From: Lysobacter sp. Root690
GTDB lineage: Bacteria; Pseudomonadota; Gammaproteobacteria; Xanthomonadales; Xanthomonadaceae
Direction of reading: 5' to 3'
Assembly: GCF_001427785.1 (NCBI RefSeq)
Contig: NZ_LMHM01000012.1
Coordinates: forward strand, 359,783 to 404,751
Length of the DNA: 44,969 nucleotides
Shown here: in pieces, positions 1 to 7,688 of the stretch
Layout: each line of letters begins with the position of its first letter
How positions within the stretch are numbered: position 1 is the stretch's first letter
Notes under the pieces: generated by a model
The model's database searches: none
What the model was told of the DNA's origin: nothing
The model's input: only the letters and a program-made list of their open reading frames with translations
Program-made: the position numbers and the translations under genes

Positions 1-1
1 C

Positions 2-1198
2 GCCAAGCCGGTGCTGGCCTACGAGGTGATCGTGCAAGGCGATGGCAACAGCCGCCATTCGGGTCTGGTGAAGTATTACGTCGACGCGGCCAGCGGCAAG
101 GTGCTCGACGTGCAGGACCAGATCCAGACCGCCGCCGCGACCGGCACCGGCCGTTCGCTGTACTACGGCAACCTGAGCATCTCCACCGATCAGAAGAGCG
201 CGACCAAGTACGACCTGATCGACACAACCCGCGGCAGCGGCAGCGTCTACGACGCCAAGGGCGCGGCGATCTCCAACCTGTTCGACATCCTCTCGGCGAC
301 CTCCAACGCCACCTTGATGACCGACACCGACAACACCTGGGGCAACAACACGACCAGCGATCGCGCGACCGTCGGCGTCGACATCCACTACGGCGTCGGC
401 GTGACCTGGGATTACTACAAGAACGTGCATGGCCGCGCCGGCCTGGCCGGCGATGGCAAGGGCATCAAGAGCTACGCCCACACCATGTTCAAGACCTCCA
501 GCGGCGGCAACAGCGGCGTCAACGCGGCTTACGTGGATCTGGTCAAGAGCATGTTCTACGGCGACGGCGATGCCGCGCGCGGCTACGGCCCGGTGGTCGG
601 CATCGACGTGGCCGGTCACGAGATGACCCACGGCGTGACCGCGGCGACCTCCAAGCTGGCCTATTCCGGCGACGCCGGCGGCCTCAACGAAGCCGCGTCC
701 GACATCATCGGCACGCTGGTCGAGTTCTACGCCAACAACGCCAGCGATCCGGGCGATTACCGCATCGGCGAGAAGATGCGCAGCGACGGCAAGGCGTTCC
801 GCGACATGTACAACCAGGCCTCCGACGGCAAGTCGTTCAACTGCTACATCGCCGGCGGTTTCAATCCCAACCTGTCCGACGGCGCGCACAACCCGCATTA
901 CACCTCGGGGGTGGGCAACCTGTTCTTCTACTTCCTGGCCGAAGGCTCGGTTGCGCCGGCCGGCACCGGCCTGAACCCGGCGCAGATGGCCTGCAACGGC
1001 GACGCCGGCATGACCGGCATCGGCCGCGACAAGGCCGGCAAGATCTGGTATCGCGCGCTGACCGCGAAGTTCACCTCCAGCACCACCTACCCGCAGGCGC
1101 GCGCGGCGACGCTGGCGGCGGCGGGCGAGCTGTACGGCAACGGTTCGGCCGAGCAGAACGCGGTGGCGCGGGCGTGGAGCGCGGTCAAGGTCAACTGA
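2..1198 (+). CDS. M4 (thermolysin-like) metalloprotease, 5' end cut by window
   Basis: Secreted zinc metalloprotease. The reading frame is open at the left edge, so the signal peptide and most of the propeptide are missing; about 398 residues remain, starting in the PepSY-like end of the propeptide. The zinc motif HEMTH is encoded at 617-631, followed by GGLNEAASD, whose Glu is the third zinc ligand, and by PHYTSG, which corresponds to the catalytic His region of thermolysin. The C-terminal M4 helix bundle is complete and ends in SAVKVN. By eye most residues match the complete paralogue at 2274-3929, so the two are tandem duplicates. M4 enzymes are made as preproenzymes and self-process outside the cell. 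A GC-rich terminator hairpin follows. Confidence 0.93.
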   Translation, partial: AKPVLAYEVIVQGDGNSRHSGLVKYYVDAASGKVLDVQDQIQTAAATGTGRSLYYGNLSISTDQKSATKYDLIDTTRGSGSVYDAKGAAISNLFDILSATSNATLMTDTDNTWGNNTTSDRATVGVDIHYGVGVTWDYYKNVHGRAGLAGDGKGIKSYAHTMFKTSSGGNSGVNAAYVDLVKSMFYGDGDAARGYGPVVGIDVAGHEMTHGVTAATSKLAYSGDAGGLNEAASDIIGTLVEFYANNASDPGDYRIGEKMRSDGKAFRDMYNQASDGKSFNCYIAGGFNPNLSDGAHNPHYTSGVGNLFFYFLAEGSVAPAGTGLNPAQMACNGDAGMTGIGRDKAGKIWYRALTAKFTSSTTYPQARAATLAAAGELYGNGSAEQNAVARAWSAVKVN

Positions 1199-1297
1199 TC
1201 GACGCTGTCCACTTCAAGCTGCGCCGCTTCAAGTCGTACCCGCTTCAAGTTATAATGTTTCAAGCTGCACCGCGCGCATGCCGGTGCGCGTAATGGC

Positions 1298-1321
1298 AAC
1301 GGCCCGCCTCGGCGGGCCGTT
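1298..1321 (+). terminator. GC-rich hairpin after the first M4 gene
   Basis: Perfect 11-bp arms (1298-1308 and 1311-1321, AACGGCCCGCC and its complement) with a 2-base loop, followed by TGTCGTT. The run of T is poor but position and stem fit a Rho-independent terminator. A similar GGCCCGC hairpin follows the paralogue at 3994. Confidence 0.7.
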
Positions 1322-1395
1322 GTCGTTCGGGTTTGCGGTGACTTGGCGAGTCTTCGGCGCTTCTTCGGCGTTCTGAGGCACGCGGCGGCCGCGCG

Positions 1396-1905
1396 TCAGT
1401 GCCGGTCGTCGTAGATCGCCGGGATCTTCACGGTTTCGCCTCCCTGGGTGATGAACACATCGACCGAGTGGGTGATGCCCAGCACTTCGCCGTCTTCGAC
1501 GAAACGCTCGATCAGCTTGCCGGGCACCACGCGCACACTCACGCTCTCGCCCGTATAGGTGCCGGCGTAACGCACCTCGCGGTGCGGCGATTCGGACTTG
1601 CGTCGTACCTGATGGGTCTTGCCGTTGAAGCTGACATAGGCGCCGTCTTCGGCATCGCCGCAGCGGTCGGTGAAGAACGAAATCGTCGGGTTCGTGGCGG
1701 CGTTCTTCAGGCAGGTGCGATACGCGGCGGGGTCCTTGTTGACCGCGCAGTAGGCCTCGTCGTACTTGCGATTGCCCGCGCTGCGCTTGCTGACGATCGT
1801 GGCCGCGACGCAGTCGCTGCCCGGATCGTCGGTGGGGACGATGTCGCCGCCAGCCAGGCTCTGGCCGCTGAGCAGACACAAGACCACGCAAAAGATCGTT
1901 CTCAT
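1396..1905 (-). CDS. Small secreted protein of unknown function
   Basis: 169 residues. The chosen ATG (1905) gives a typical signal peptide (MRTIFCVVLCLLSGQSLAGG, cleavage near residue 19); a longer reading with an Arg-rich N-terminus is unlikely. The mature part holds four cysteines in its first half, then a beta-rich stretch (YVSFNGKTHQV, YAGTYTGESVSVRVVPG) and ends in AIYDDRH. I do not recognise a family. It lies convergent to the upstream M4 gene and divergent from the second M4 gene. The four Cys suggest two periplasmic disulfides, which is an inference. Confidence 0.7.
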   Translation of the reverse strand: MRTIFCVVLCLLSGQSLAGGDIVPTDDPGSDCVAATIVSKRSAGNRKYDEAYCAVNKDPAAYRTCLKNAATNPTISFFTDRCGDAEDGAYVSFNGKTHQVRRKSESPHREVRYAGTYTGESVSVRVVPGKLIERFVEDGEVLGITHSVDVFITQGGETVKIPAIYDDRH

Positions 1906-2273
1906 CCAGGCACCTGTGTTGAATCCGTTCGTCAGGAGGGCGCGCCGGCGAGTTCGTGGACGCAAGCGTCCGAGCCGGCGCGTATCGCCATCGCATGCCA
2001 CGGCCGAGACCGACCGGGCCGCGCGTTCGACGGCTCACTTTAGATCACCGCGCGCCGCAGGTGGCAAGCCGCCGCGGGCGCCGGGGCGTACGGCGAAGGT
2101 GCGCCCGGCGGAGGCGGGACGGGTAAAAAGCGCGAACTCCCAACGGATCCGCAGTTTTGCCGTGATCCACCCCCTGAATGGCGCCTCATGGCACCTGAAA
2201 TATGCCGAATATCGAAACCGGACCCGGCGCCGCGCCGGGCCGTAGCGACCCAAGGCCAAGGAGTAAGGACGCC
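1906..2273. other. 368-bp divergent intergenic region
   Basis: No convincing gene. It holds the 5' regions of the small secreted protein (minus) and the second M4 protease (plus). An 8-bp-arm hairpin (CCCGGCGC at 2223-2230, GCGCCGGG at 2232-2239) sits in the M4 leader just before its Shine-Dalgarno. I could not pick a clear -35/-10 pair. Confidence 0.5.
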
Positions 2274-3929
2274 ATGACTACCCGGTTCAAACAGGAAGGA
2301 CTCTCTCTCGCCATCGCCGCGACGCTGCTGACCGCGCCGCTCGCCCACGCCGCCGACGCCGGCCTCGCCGCCAAAGACGCCGCGACCGCGCAGGCGCGCA
2401 GCCTGATCGCCGGCAACCCCGGCCTGCTGCGCGCCAGCGCCGCCGACCGCTTCGAAGCGCGCGACGTCGTGATCGACCGCGACGGCACCCAGCACGCGCG
2501 CTTCGCCCGCAGCTATCAGGGCTTGCGCGTGATCGGCGGCGACGTGGTGGTGAAGTTGCAGCGCGGCGAGCTCAAGTCCGCGCAGCTGACCTTGCGCAGC
2601 GCGCAGCGTCCATTGCTGAGCGCGCGCGTGATCGGCAAGGATCAAGCCGCGATCGAAGCCGGCGCGCGCTTCAACGGACAGGTCGGCAAGATCCACGGCA
2701 ACGAACTGGTGGTGTATGCGCGCGGCGCGACGCCTGTGCTCGCCTACGAGGTCACCGTGCAGGGCGACGAGACCGAACAGCATTCCGGCTTCGTGACCTA
2801 TTACGTCGATGCCAGCGACGGCCGCGTGCTCGACGTGCAGGACCAGTTGCAGACCGCGGCCGCGATCGGCACCGGCAAGTCGTTCTACTACGGCAACCTG
2901 AGCCTGCCGACCGACCAGAAGAGCGCGACCAAGTTCGATCTGATCGACACCACCCGCGGCAGCGGCAAGGTCTACGACGCCAAGGGCGCGGCGATCTCCA
3001 ACCTGTTCGACATCCTCGGCGCGACCCTCGGCGCGACCTTGTTCACCGACGCCGACAACACCTGGGGCAACAACACCCTCAGCGATCGCGCCACCGTCGC
3101 CACCGACATCCACTACGGCGTCGGCGCGACCTGGGATTATTTCAAGAACGTGCACGGCCGCCTGGGCTTGTACAACGACAACAAGGGCATCAGCAGCTAC
3201 GCCCACACCAACTTCAAGACCTCCACCGGCGGCACCACCGGCGTCAACGCGGCCTATTTCGCCCTGACCAAGGTGATGTTCTACGGCGACGGCGACGCCA
3301 GCCGCGGTTACGGCCCGATCGTCGGCATCGACGTGGCCGGCCACGAGATGTCGCACGGGGTCAACGCGGCGACCGCGAACCTGGCCTACTCGGGCGATGC
3401 CGGCGGCTTGAACGAAGCCAATTCCGACATCCTCGGCACCTTGGTCGAGTTCTACGCCAACCACCCCAACGACCCGGGCGATTACCGCATCGGCGAGATC
3501 ATGCGCACCGGCGGGCTGGCATTCCGCGACATGTACAACCAGGGCGCCGACGGCAAGTCGTTCAATTGCTACATCGGCGGCAGCGGATTCGATCCGAATC
3601 TCGCGGCGGGCGGCATCCACGACCCGCACTACACCTCCGGCGTCGCCAACCGCATGGCCTATCTGGCGATCGAAGGCGCGGTGACTCCGGCCGGCACCAC
3701 GCTGACCCCGGCCCAGCTCGTGTGCAACGGCGACACCGGCATCGTCGGCATCGGTCGGGACAAGTTCGGCAAGATCTGGTATCGCGCGCTGACCACCAAG
3801 TTCACCTCCAGCACGACCTACCCGCAGGCGCGCGCGGCGACCCTGGCCGCCGCGGCCGAGTTGTACGGGGCCGGTTCGCCGGAGCAGACCACGATCGCGC
3901 GGGCCTGGAGCGCGGCCAGCGTCAACTGA
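2274..3929 (+). CDS. M4 (thermolysin-like) metalloprotease preproenzyme
   Basis: 551-residue secreted zinc endopeptidase. The start at 2274 is fixed by AAGGAG about 10 bases upstream and by a signal peptide ending in APLAHA (residue 26). The order is: signal peptide; FTP/PepSY propeptide (about 50-190); mature M4 catalytic domain from about residue 195. Zinc ligands are H357 and H361 in HEMSH with catalytic E358; E381 in GGLNEANSD is the third ligand; H452 in PHYTSG matches the transition-state His. Length and layout are normal for gammaproteobacterial M4 proteases. It is a tandem paralogue of the partial gene upstream; the copies differ mainly in surface loops (for example LYNDNKG versus LAGDGKG), suggesting divergence of specificity rather than a recent duplication. 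Confidence 0.96.
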   Translation: MTTRFKQEGLSLAIAATLLTAPLAHAADAGLAAKDAATAQARSLIAGNPGLLRASAADRFEARDVVIDRDGTQHARFARSYQGLRVIGGDVVVKLQRGELKSAQLTLRSAQRPLLSARVIGKDQAAIEAGARFNGQVGKIHGNELVVYARGATPVLAYEVTVQGDETEQHSGFVTYYVDASDGRVLDVQDQLQTAAAIGTGKSFYYGNLSLPTDQKSATKFDLIDTTRGSGKVYDAKGAAISNLFDILGATLGATLFTDADNTWGNNTLSDRATVATDIHYGVGATWDYFKNVHGRLGLYNDNKGISSYAHTNFKTSTGGTTGVNAAYFALTKVMFYGDGDASRGYGPIVGIDVAGHEMSHGVNAATANLAYSGDAGGLNEANSDILGTLVEFYANHPNDPGDYRIGEIMRTGGLAFRDMYNQGADGKSFNCYIGGSGFDPNLAAGGIHDPHYTSGVANRMAYLAIEGAVTPAGTTLTPAQLVCNGDTGIVGIGRDKFGKIWYRALTTKFTSSTTYPQARAATLAAAAELYGAGSPEQTTIARAWSAASVN

Positions 3930-3993
3930 GGGCTGCGCCGCCGAGCGTCGGTTTCAATCGGTGCGCGGCGGCGCGATGCCGCATCGCCTTGCG

Positions 3994-4018
3994 ACGGCCC
4001 GCTTCGGCGGGCCGTTTT
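3994..4018 (+). terminator. Rho-independent terminator after M4 protease
   Basis: Arms ACGGCCCGC (3994-4002) and GCGGGCCGT (4007-4015) with a TTCG loop and a following TTT. Confidence 0.8.
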
Positions 4019-4208
4019 GCGTCGAGAGCCGATACCATGAGCCGAGGCAGTCGTTTGATTTCCAGCGATATAGCCGCGATTACGTTCCGCGTTGCACCCG
4101 ATCTTCGTAACGGACCCCTCATGCGTTTACCGTGTCGCCCGCATTCGCCCACCCGCCGCATCGCCGCGATCGCCATCGCACTACCGCGCGACGCGAGAGT
4201 CTGAGCGC

Positions 4209-4928
4209 ATGCATCCGAACCATGACGCCTTCCTCCGCGAGGCCGCGCCGTTCGATACGCAGGTAAGAGGCCAACCACTGACCGGTTACGCCTGCCGTTT
4301 CCGCCTCGACGCCTACGACGACGCGCTGTACCCCGGCCATGGCTTGCGCCTGCCGCCCCAGCTCGCGCGCGCGGTGGCCAAGCGGCGCGGCGAATTCCTC
4401 GCCGGCCGGATCTGCGCGCGGCGCGCATTGGCGCGGCTGGGGATCGCTTCGGCCGATATCGCGATCGGCCCGGATCGCGAACCGCTGTGGCCGGCCGGGG
4501 CGATCGCCTCGATCTCGCATGCCGGCGACCGCGCGGTCTGCCTCGCGAGCGCCGATCCGCGGGTGATCGGCCTGGGCATCGACATCGAATCGCGGATCGA
4601 TGCGCGTCTGGCCGGGGAGATTCGCGGCGTGGTCGTCGACCACGCCGAACAGGCGCTGATCGAGGCCGGCTTCGACGATGCCGTGGCCGGATTGGCGGCG
4701 GCGTTTTCGGCCAAGGAAGCCTTGTACAAGGCGCTGTACCCGCAGGTGCGCGCGTTCTTCGGCTTCGAGGCGATGCGGCTGGCGCGGGTCGACGAAGGCC
4801 GCCTGGGTTTCCTGGCCGCGATCGATCTGTCGCCGACGGTGCGGGCCGGGCAGGCCTTCGAGGTCGATATCGCCTTCGAAGACGGCGGCGTGCGTTCGAT
4901 CGCCTGCTGCCTGCGCACCAGCGACTGA
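4209..4928 (+). CDS. 4'-phosphopantetheinyl transferase, Sfp/EntD type
   Basis: 239 residues. Transfers the phosphopantetheine arm of CoA to carrier proteins of polyketide, nonribosomal peptide or fatty acid synthesis. Seen in the protein: RRGEFLAGR (about 59-67, the CoA-binding region), ISHAGD (102-107), the Mg-binding GLGIDIE (121-127) and FSAKEALYK (166-174), all hallmarks of the EntD branch. The ATG at 4209 was chosen because the longer frame adds an Arg-rich tail; no strong Shine-Dalgarno is visible, so the start is less sure. It lies 103 bases upstream of the aminodeoxychorismate synthase gene on the same strand and may be co-transcribed. Lysobacter makes many NRPS/PKS products, so this could be a housekeeping activator of several pathways; no carrier protein lies in the window. 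Confidence 0.92.
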   Translation: MHPNHDAFLREAAPFDTQVRGQPLTGYACRFRLDAYDDALYPGHGLRLPPQLARAVAKRRGEFLAGRICARRALARLGIASADIAIGPDREPLWPAGAIASISHAGDRAVCLASADPRVIGLGIDIESRIDARLAGEIRGVVVDHAEQALIEAGFDDAVAGLAAAFSAKEALYKALYPQVRAFFGFEAMRLARVDEGRLGFLAAIDLSPTVRAGQAFEVDIAFEDGGVRSIACCLRTSD

Positions 4929-5031
4929 GCGCCGTTCGCCGCCGCCGCGACGGTCGCGCACGCGGCCCGATCGCGATGAGCCATCACCGAACCACCGCCG
5001 CGCCCGGGCTTTGTACGACAATGGCCGGATC

Positions 5032-7191
5032 ATGCGTTGCCTGTTGATCGATAACTACGACTCCTTCACCTGGAACCTCGCCGACCAGATCGGGCGCGCG
5101 TTCGGCCAGGCGCCGACCGTGCTGCGCAACGATGCGTGCGGTTGGGAGCAACTGCGGGCCGACCAGGACTACGACTGCATCGTGGTCTCGCCCGGTCCGG
5201 GCAGCGTCGAGCACGAGGCCGACTTCCACGTCGCGCGCCAGGCGATCGCGCACAGCGCGCTGCCCTTGCTCGGGGTCTGCCTGGGGTTCCAGGGCATCGC
5301 CTACGCCGAAGGCGGCCGCATCGCGCATGCGCCGCAGCCCTATCACGGCCGGGTCTCGCGCCTGCATCACGACGGCAGCGAGCTGTTCGCCGGTTTACCC
5401 GAATCGTTCGACGTGGTCCGCTATCACTCGCTGATCGCGGCGGCGCCGCTGCCGCCCGCGTTGCAGGCGACCGCGCACACCGACGACGGCCTGATCATGG
5501 CCCTGCGCCATCGTCATCGCCCGCAATGGGGCGTGCAGTTCCATCCCGAATCGATCCTGAGCGAACACGGCATCGACCTGATCGCGAATTTCCGCGATCT
5601 GGTGCGGCGGCATCACGGCCGCGCCTTCGTCAGTCTCGCCGCGCCGGTGATACAGCCGCCGCCGGCCGCGCCCATCGCACCGCCGCACGCCTTGCAGCTG
5701 TGGTGCAAGCCCTTGGACGCGAAGCTCGATCCGGAAACCGTGTTCAACGCGCTGTACGCGCGGCAGCGCAACAGCTTCTGGCTCGACAGCCAGGATGCGG
5801 TCGAGGAGCGCGCGGCGTGTTCGTTCATGGGCGCGGTCGACGACGAGGACCTGCTCGCCTACCGCATCGCCGACGACGATGCGTCGCTGTCGACAGGACA
5901 TGCCTTGTTCGATCGCATCGAACGCGAACTCGAGGCGGCCCAGATCGACGAGCCGATGCCGGCCGACGCCGAAAACGCATTGCCGTTCGATTTCCGCGGC
6001 GGCTTCATCGGCTGGCTGGGTTACGAGATGAAGGCGCTGTTCGATGGCGACGGCAATGGCGACAGCGGCAGCAACGCCGGCACGCCGTTGCCCGATGCAC
6101 TGTGGATGCGCGTGCATCGATTCCTCGCCTTCGATCATCGCCGCGGTCGCGCCTGGGCGATCGCGATCGCCGCGCCGCATACCGCGCAGGCGGCCGACGC
6201 GCAGCGCTGGCTCGAGACGATCGCCGCGCAGGCGGCATCGACTCTTGCCCAGCCCGCGCCCGAGCCGGCATCGCCGGCCGCGCCGCTGGATGCGCTCGAA
6301 GTCGACATGGACCTGGGCCACGACGATTACCTGGCCGCGATCGAACACTGCCGCCGCGCCATCGTCGACGGCGAGTCCTACCAGATCTGCCTGACCAATC
6401 ACTTCCGCTTCCGCGCGCAACTCGATCCACTCGCGTTGTACCTGCGTCTGCGTCGCGGCAACGCGGCGCCGTTCGGCGCCTATCTGCGCAGCGGCGAACA
6501 CCACGTGCTGAGCACCTCGCCGGAACGCTTCCTGCGTGTCGACCGTGGCGGCCGCATCCAGACCAAGCCGATCAAGGGCACGATGCGCCGCTCCGACGAC
6601 CCGCGACTCGATGCGCAGTACGCGCGGCATCTGGCCGAGTCGGTCAAGGATCGCGCCGAAAACCTGATGATCGTCGACCTGATGCGCAACGATCTCAACC
6701 GGGTCGCGGTGCATGCCACGGTCGAGGTGCCGAAGCTGCGCGAAGTCGAAAGCTATCGCACGGTGCACCAACTGGTCAGCACGGTCGAGGCGCAGTTGCG
6801 GCCCGATCGCAGCCTGATCGACCTGCTGCGCGCGACCTTCCCCGGCGGCTCGATCAGCGGCGCGCCCAAGCGCCGCACCATGCAGATCATCGATCGGCTC
6901 GAACGCAGCGCGCGCGGCGTCTATTGCGGTTCGATCGGTTATCTGGGCTACAACCGCGTCGCCGATCTCAACATCGGCATCCGCACCTTGTCCTACGACG
7001 GCGACAGCGTCGCGTTCGGCGCCGGCGGCGCGATCACCTGGCTGTCCGACCCGCAGGCCGAGTTCCAGGAAGTGCTGCTCAAGGCCGAAGCGGTGCTGCG
7101 GCCGCTGTGGGGCTTTCTGGCTCGGCCCGATGCCGGCTTCGCCTACGAGCTCGATGGCGAGCGTTTGCGGCTGCATCGGGTCGCGCGCTGA
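5032..7191 (+). CDS. pabAB: Fused aminodeoxychorismate synthase (PabA-PabB)
   Basis: 719 residues. Makes 4-amino-4-deoxychorismate from chorismate and glutamine, the first committed step to p-aminobenzoate and folate. The N-terminal glutamine amidotransferase (1-195) has NYDSFTWN, nucleophile C83 in GVCLGF, and H171/E173 in QFHPES. The C-terminal chorismate-binding half (about 330-710) contains TKPIKGTMRR; K515 in PIKGT is the PabB-type lysine nucleophile, where anthranilate synthase has Ala, so this is PabB and not TrpE. FPGGSISGAPKRR and FGAGGAITW complete the site. Fused PabAB enzymes are known in actinomycete antibiotic clusters and in other bacteria. It sits between the phosphopantetheinyl transferase and the peptide/YcaO pair, all on the same strand. 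The ATG at 5032 directly precedes the conserved LLIDNYDSF. Confidence 0.93.
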   Translation: MRCLLIDNYDSFTWNLADQIGRAFGQAPTVLRNDACGWEQLRADQDYDCIVVSPGPGSVEHEADFHVARQAIAHSALPLLGVCLGFQGIAYAEGGRIAHAPQPYHGRVSRLHHDGSELFAGLPESFDVVRYHSLIAAAPLPPALQATAHTDDGLIMALRHRHRPQWGVQFHPESILSEHGIDLIANFRDLVRRHHGRAFVSLAAPVIQPPPAAPIAPPHALQLWCKPLDAKLDPETVFNALYARQRNSFWLDSQDAVEERAACSFMGAVDDEDLLAYRIADDDASLSTGHALFDRIERELEAAQIDEPMPADAENALPFDFRGGFIGWLGYEMKALFDGDGNGDSGSNAGTPLPDALWMRVHRFLAFDHRRGRAWAIAIAAPHTAQAADAQRWLETIAAQAASTLAQPAPEPASPAAPLDALEVDMDLGHDDYLAAIEHCRRAIVDGESYQICLTNHFRFRAQLDPLALYLRLRRGNAAPFGAYLRSGEHHVLSTSPERFLRVDRGGRIQTKPIKGTMRRSDDPRLDAQYARHLAESVKDRAENLMIVDLMRNDLNRVAVHATVEVPKLREVESYRTVHQLVSTVEAQLRPDRSLIDLLRATFPGGSISGAPKRRTMQIIDRLERSARGVYCGSIGYLGYNRVADLNIGIRTLSYDGDSVAFGAGGAITWLSDPQAEFQEVLLKAEAVLRPLWGFLARPDAGFAYELDGERLRLHRVAR

Positions 7192-7341
7192 TCGGCGCAA
7201 TGGCGGCGCCGGCCGGATTCACAATCGCCGATTCAGCCAGCTTCCGGCCTTCATGCAATCGCAATTCGGCGCGGTCTGCATCGCCCACGCGCATGCCGGT
7301 GTGATCGCGGTTCCACACACGACAGGTCGCCGAATTCGCGA

Positions 7342-7371
7342 TTGACACCGTTCTTGTGCCATGGGTATAGA
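7342..7371 (+). promoter_or_regulatory. Sigma70-like promoter for the peptide/YcaO pair
   Basis: A perfect -35 TTGACA (7342-7347), 18-base spacer and -10 TATAGA (7366-7371), in an otherwise very GC-rich region. It would give a leader of about 85 bases before the peptide ATG at 7462. This makes the peptide and ycaO separately transcribed from pabAB. Confidence 0.7.
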
Positions 7372-7461
7372 CAACAGGCAGCCGACATGGAAGTCGCGTG
7401 GTTTCCGGCTTCGGCGTCGCTGCATCCACGCCATCGGCGACATCACCTGAAGAGGGACACC

Positions 7462-7599
7462 ATGAAAAAGGCGATCGATATCCCCGTGTTCAAGCCGCGC
7501 CCGCTCATCGAAGACGCCAGCAAGGTCATCTTCGAGCAGCAGATCAAGGTCGAGCTGACCGCCAAGGAAAAATCCTTCCTGGACCAGTACGCGAAGTAA
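7462..7599 (+). CDS. 45-residue peptide, candidate RiPP precursor next to YcaO
   Basis: Charged 45-residue peptide with no signal sequence, beginning MKKAIDIPVFKPRPLIEDAS and ending KEKSFLDQYAK. The Shine-Dalgarno AGAGGGA lies 6 bases before the ATG and a near-consensus promoter lies upstream, so it is very probably expressed. It has no Cys, only Ser20, Ser38 and Thr33, so it is not a usual azole/azoline substrate. The first half is rich in Pro (8, 12, 14) and the second half could form an amphipathic helix. The next gene, 89 bases on, encodes a stand-alone YcaO, a family that modifies ribosomal peptides. I infer a precursor peptide; it could instead be a small regulatory or partner protein for the YcaO enzyme. 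I do not recognise its family. Confidence 0.72.
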   Translation: MKKAIDIPVFKPRPLIEDASKVIFEQQIKVELTAKEKSFLDQYAK

Positions 7600-7621
7600 G
7601 CCGGCGACGGTTTGCTGTCGG

Positions 7622-7654
7622 GCGCGCGGCACGGACTTGTTCGTGCCGCCGCGC
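7622..7654 (+). promoter_or_regulatory. Hairpin between the peptide gene and ycaO
   Basis: Inner stem GGCACGGA (7628-7635) with TTCGTGCC (7640-7647), loop CTTG and one G-U pair, extended outward by two pairs and, past a one-base bulge, four more. There is no T run. Between a small peptide gene and its enzyme such a hairpin could protect the upstream message or attenuate read-through; this is inference. Confidence 0.45.
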
Positions 7655-7688
7655 TACGCGCAAGCCCGGTCGAGCAAGGAGCGACGCC

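Noticed and set aside
2040-3629. 529-codon open frame on the minus strand
   Set aside because: Antisense shadow of the M4 protease; Val/Ala/Gly-biased, no domain.
5395-7200. 601-codon open frame on the minus strand
   Set aside because: Antisense to pabAB, whose plus-strand protein has all catalytic motifs; the frame is open only because of high GC and has no Shine-Dalgarno or recognisable domain.
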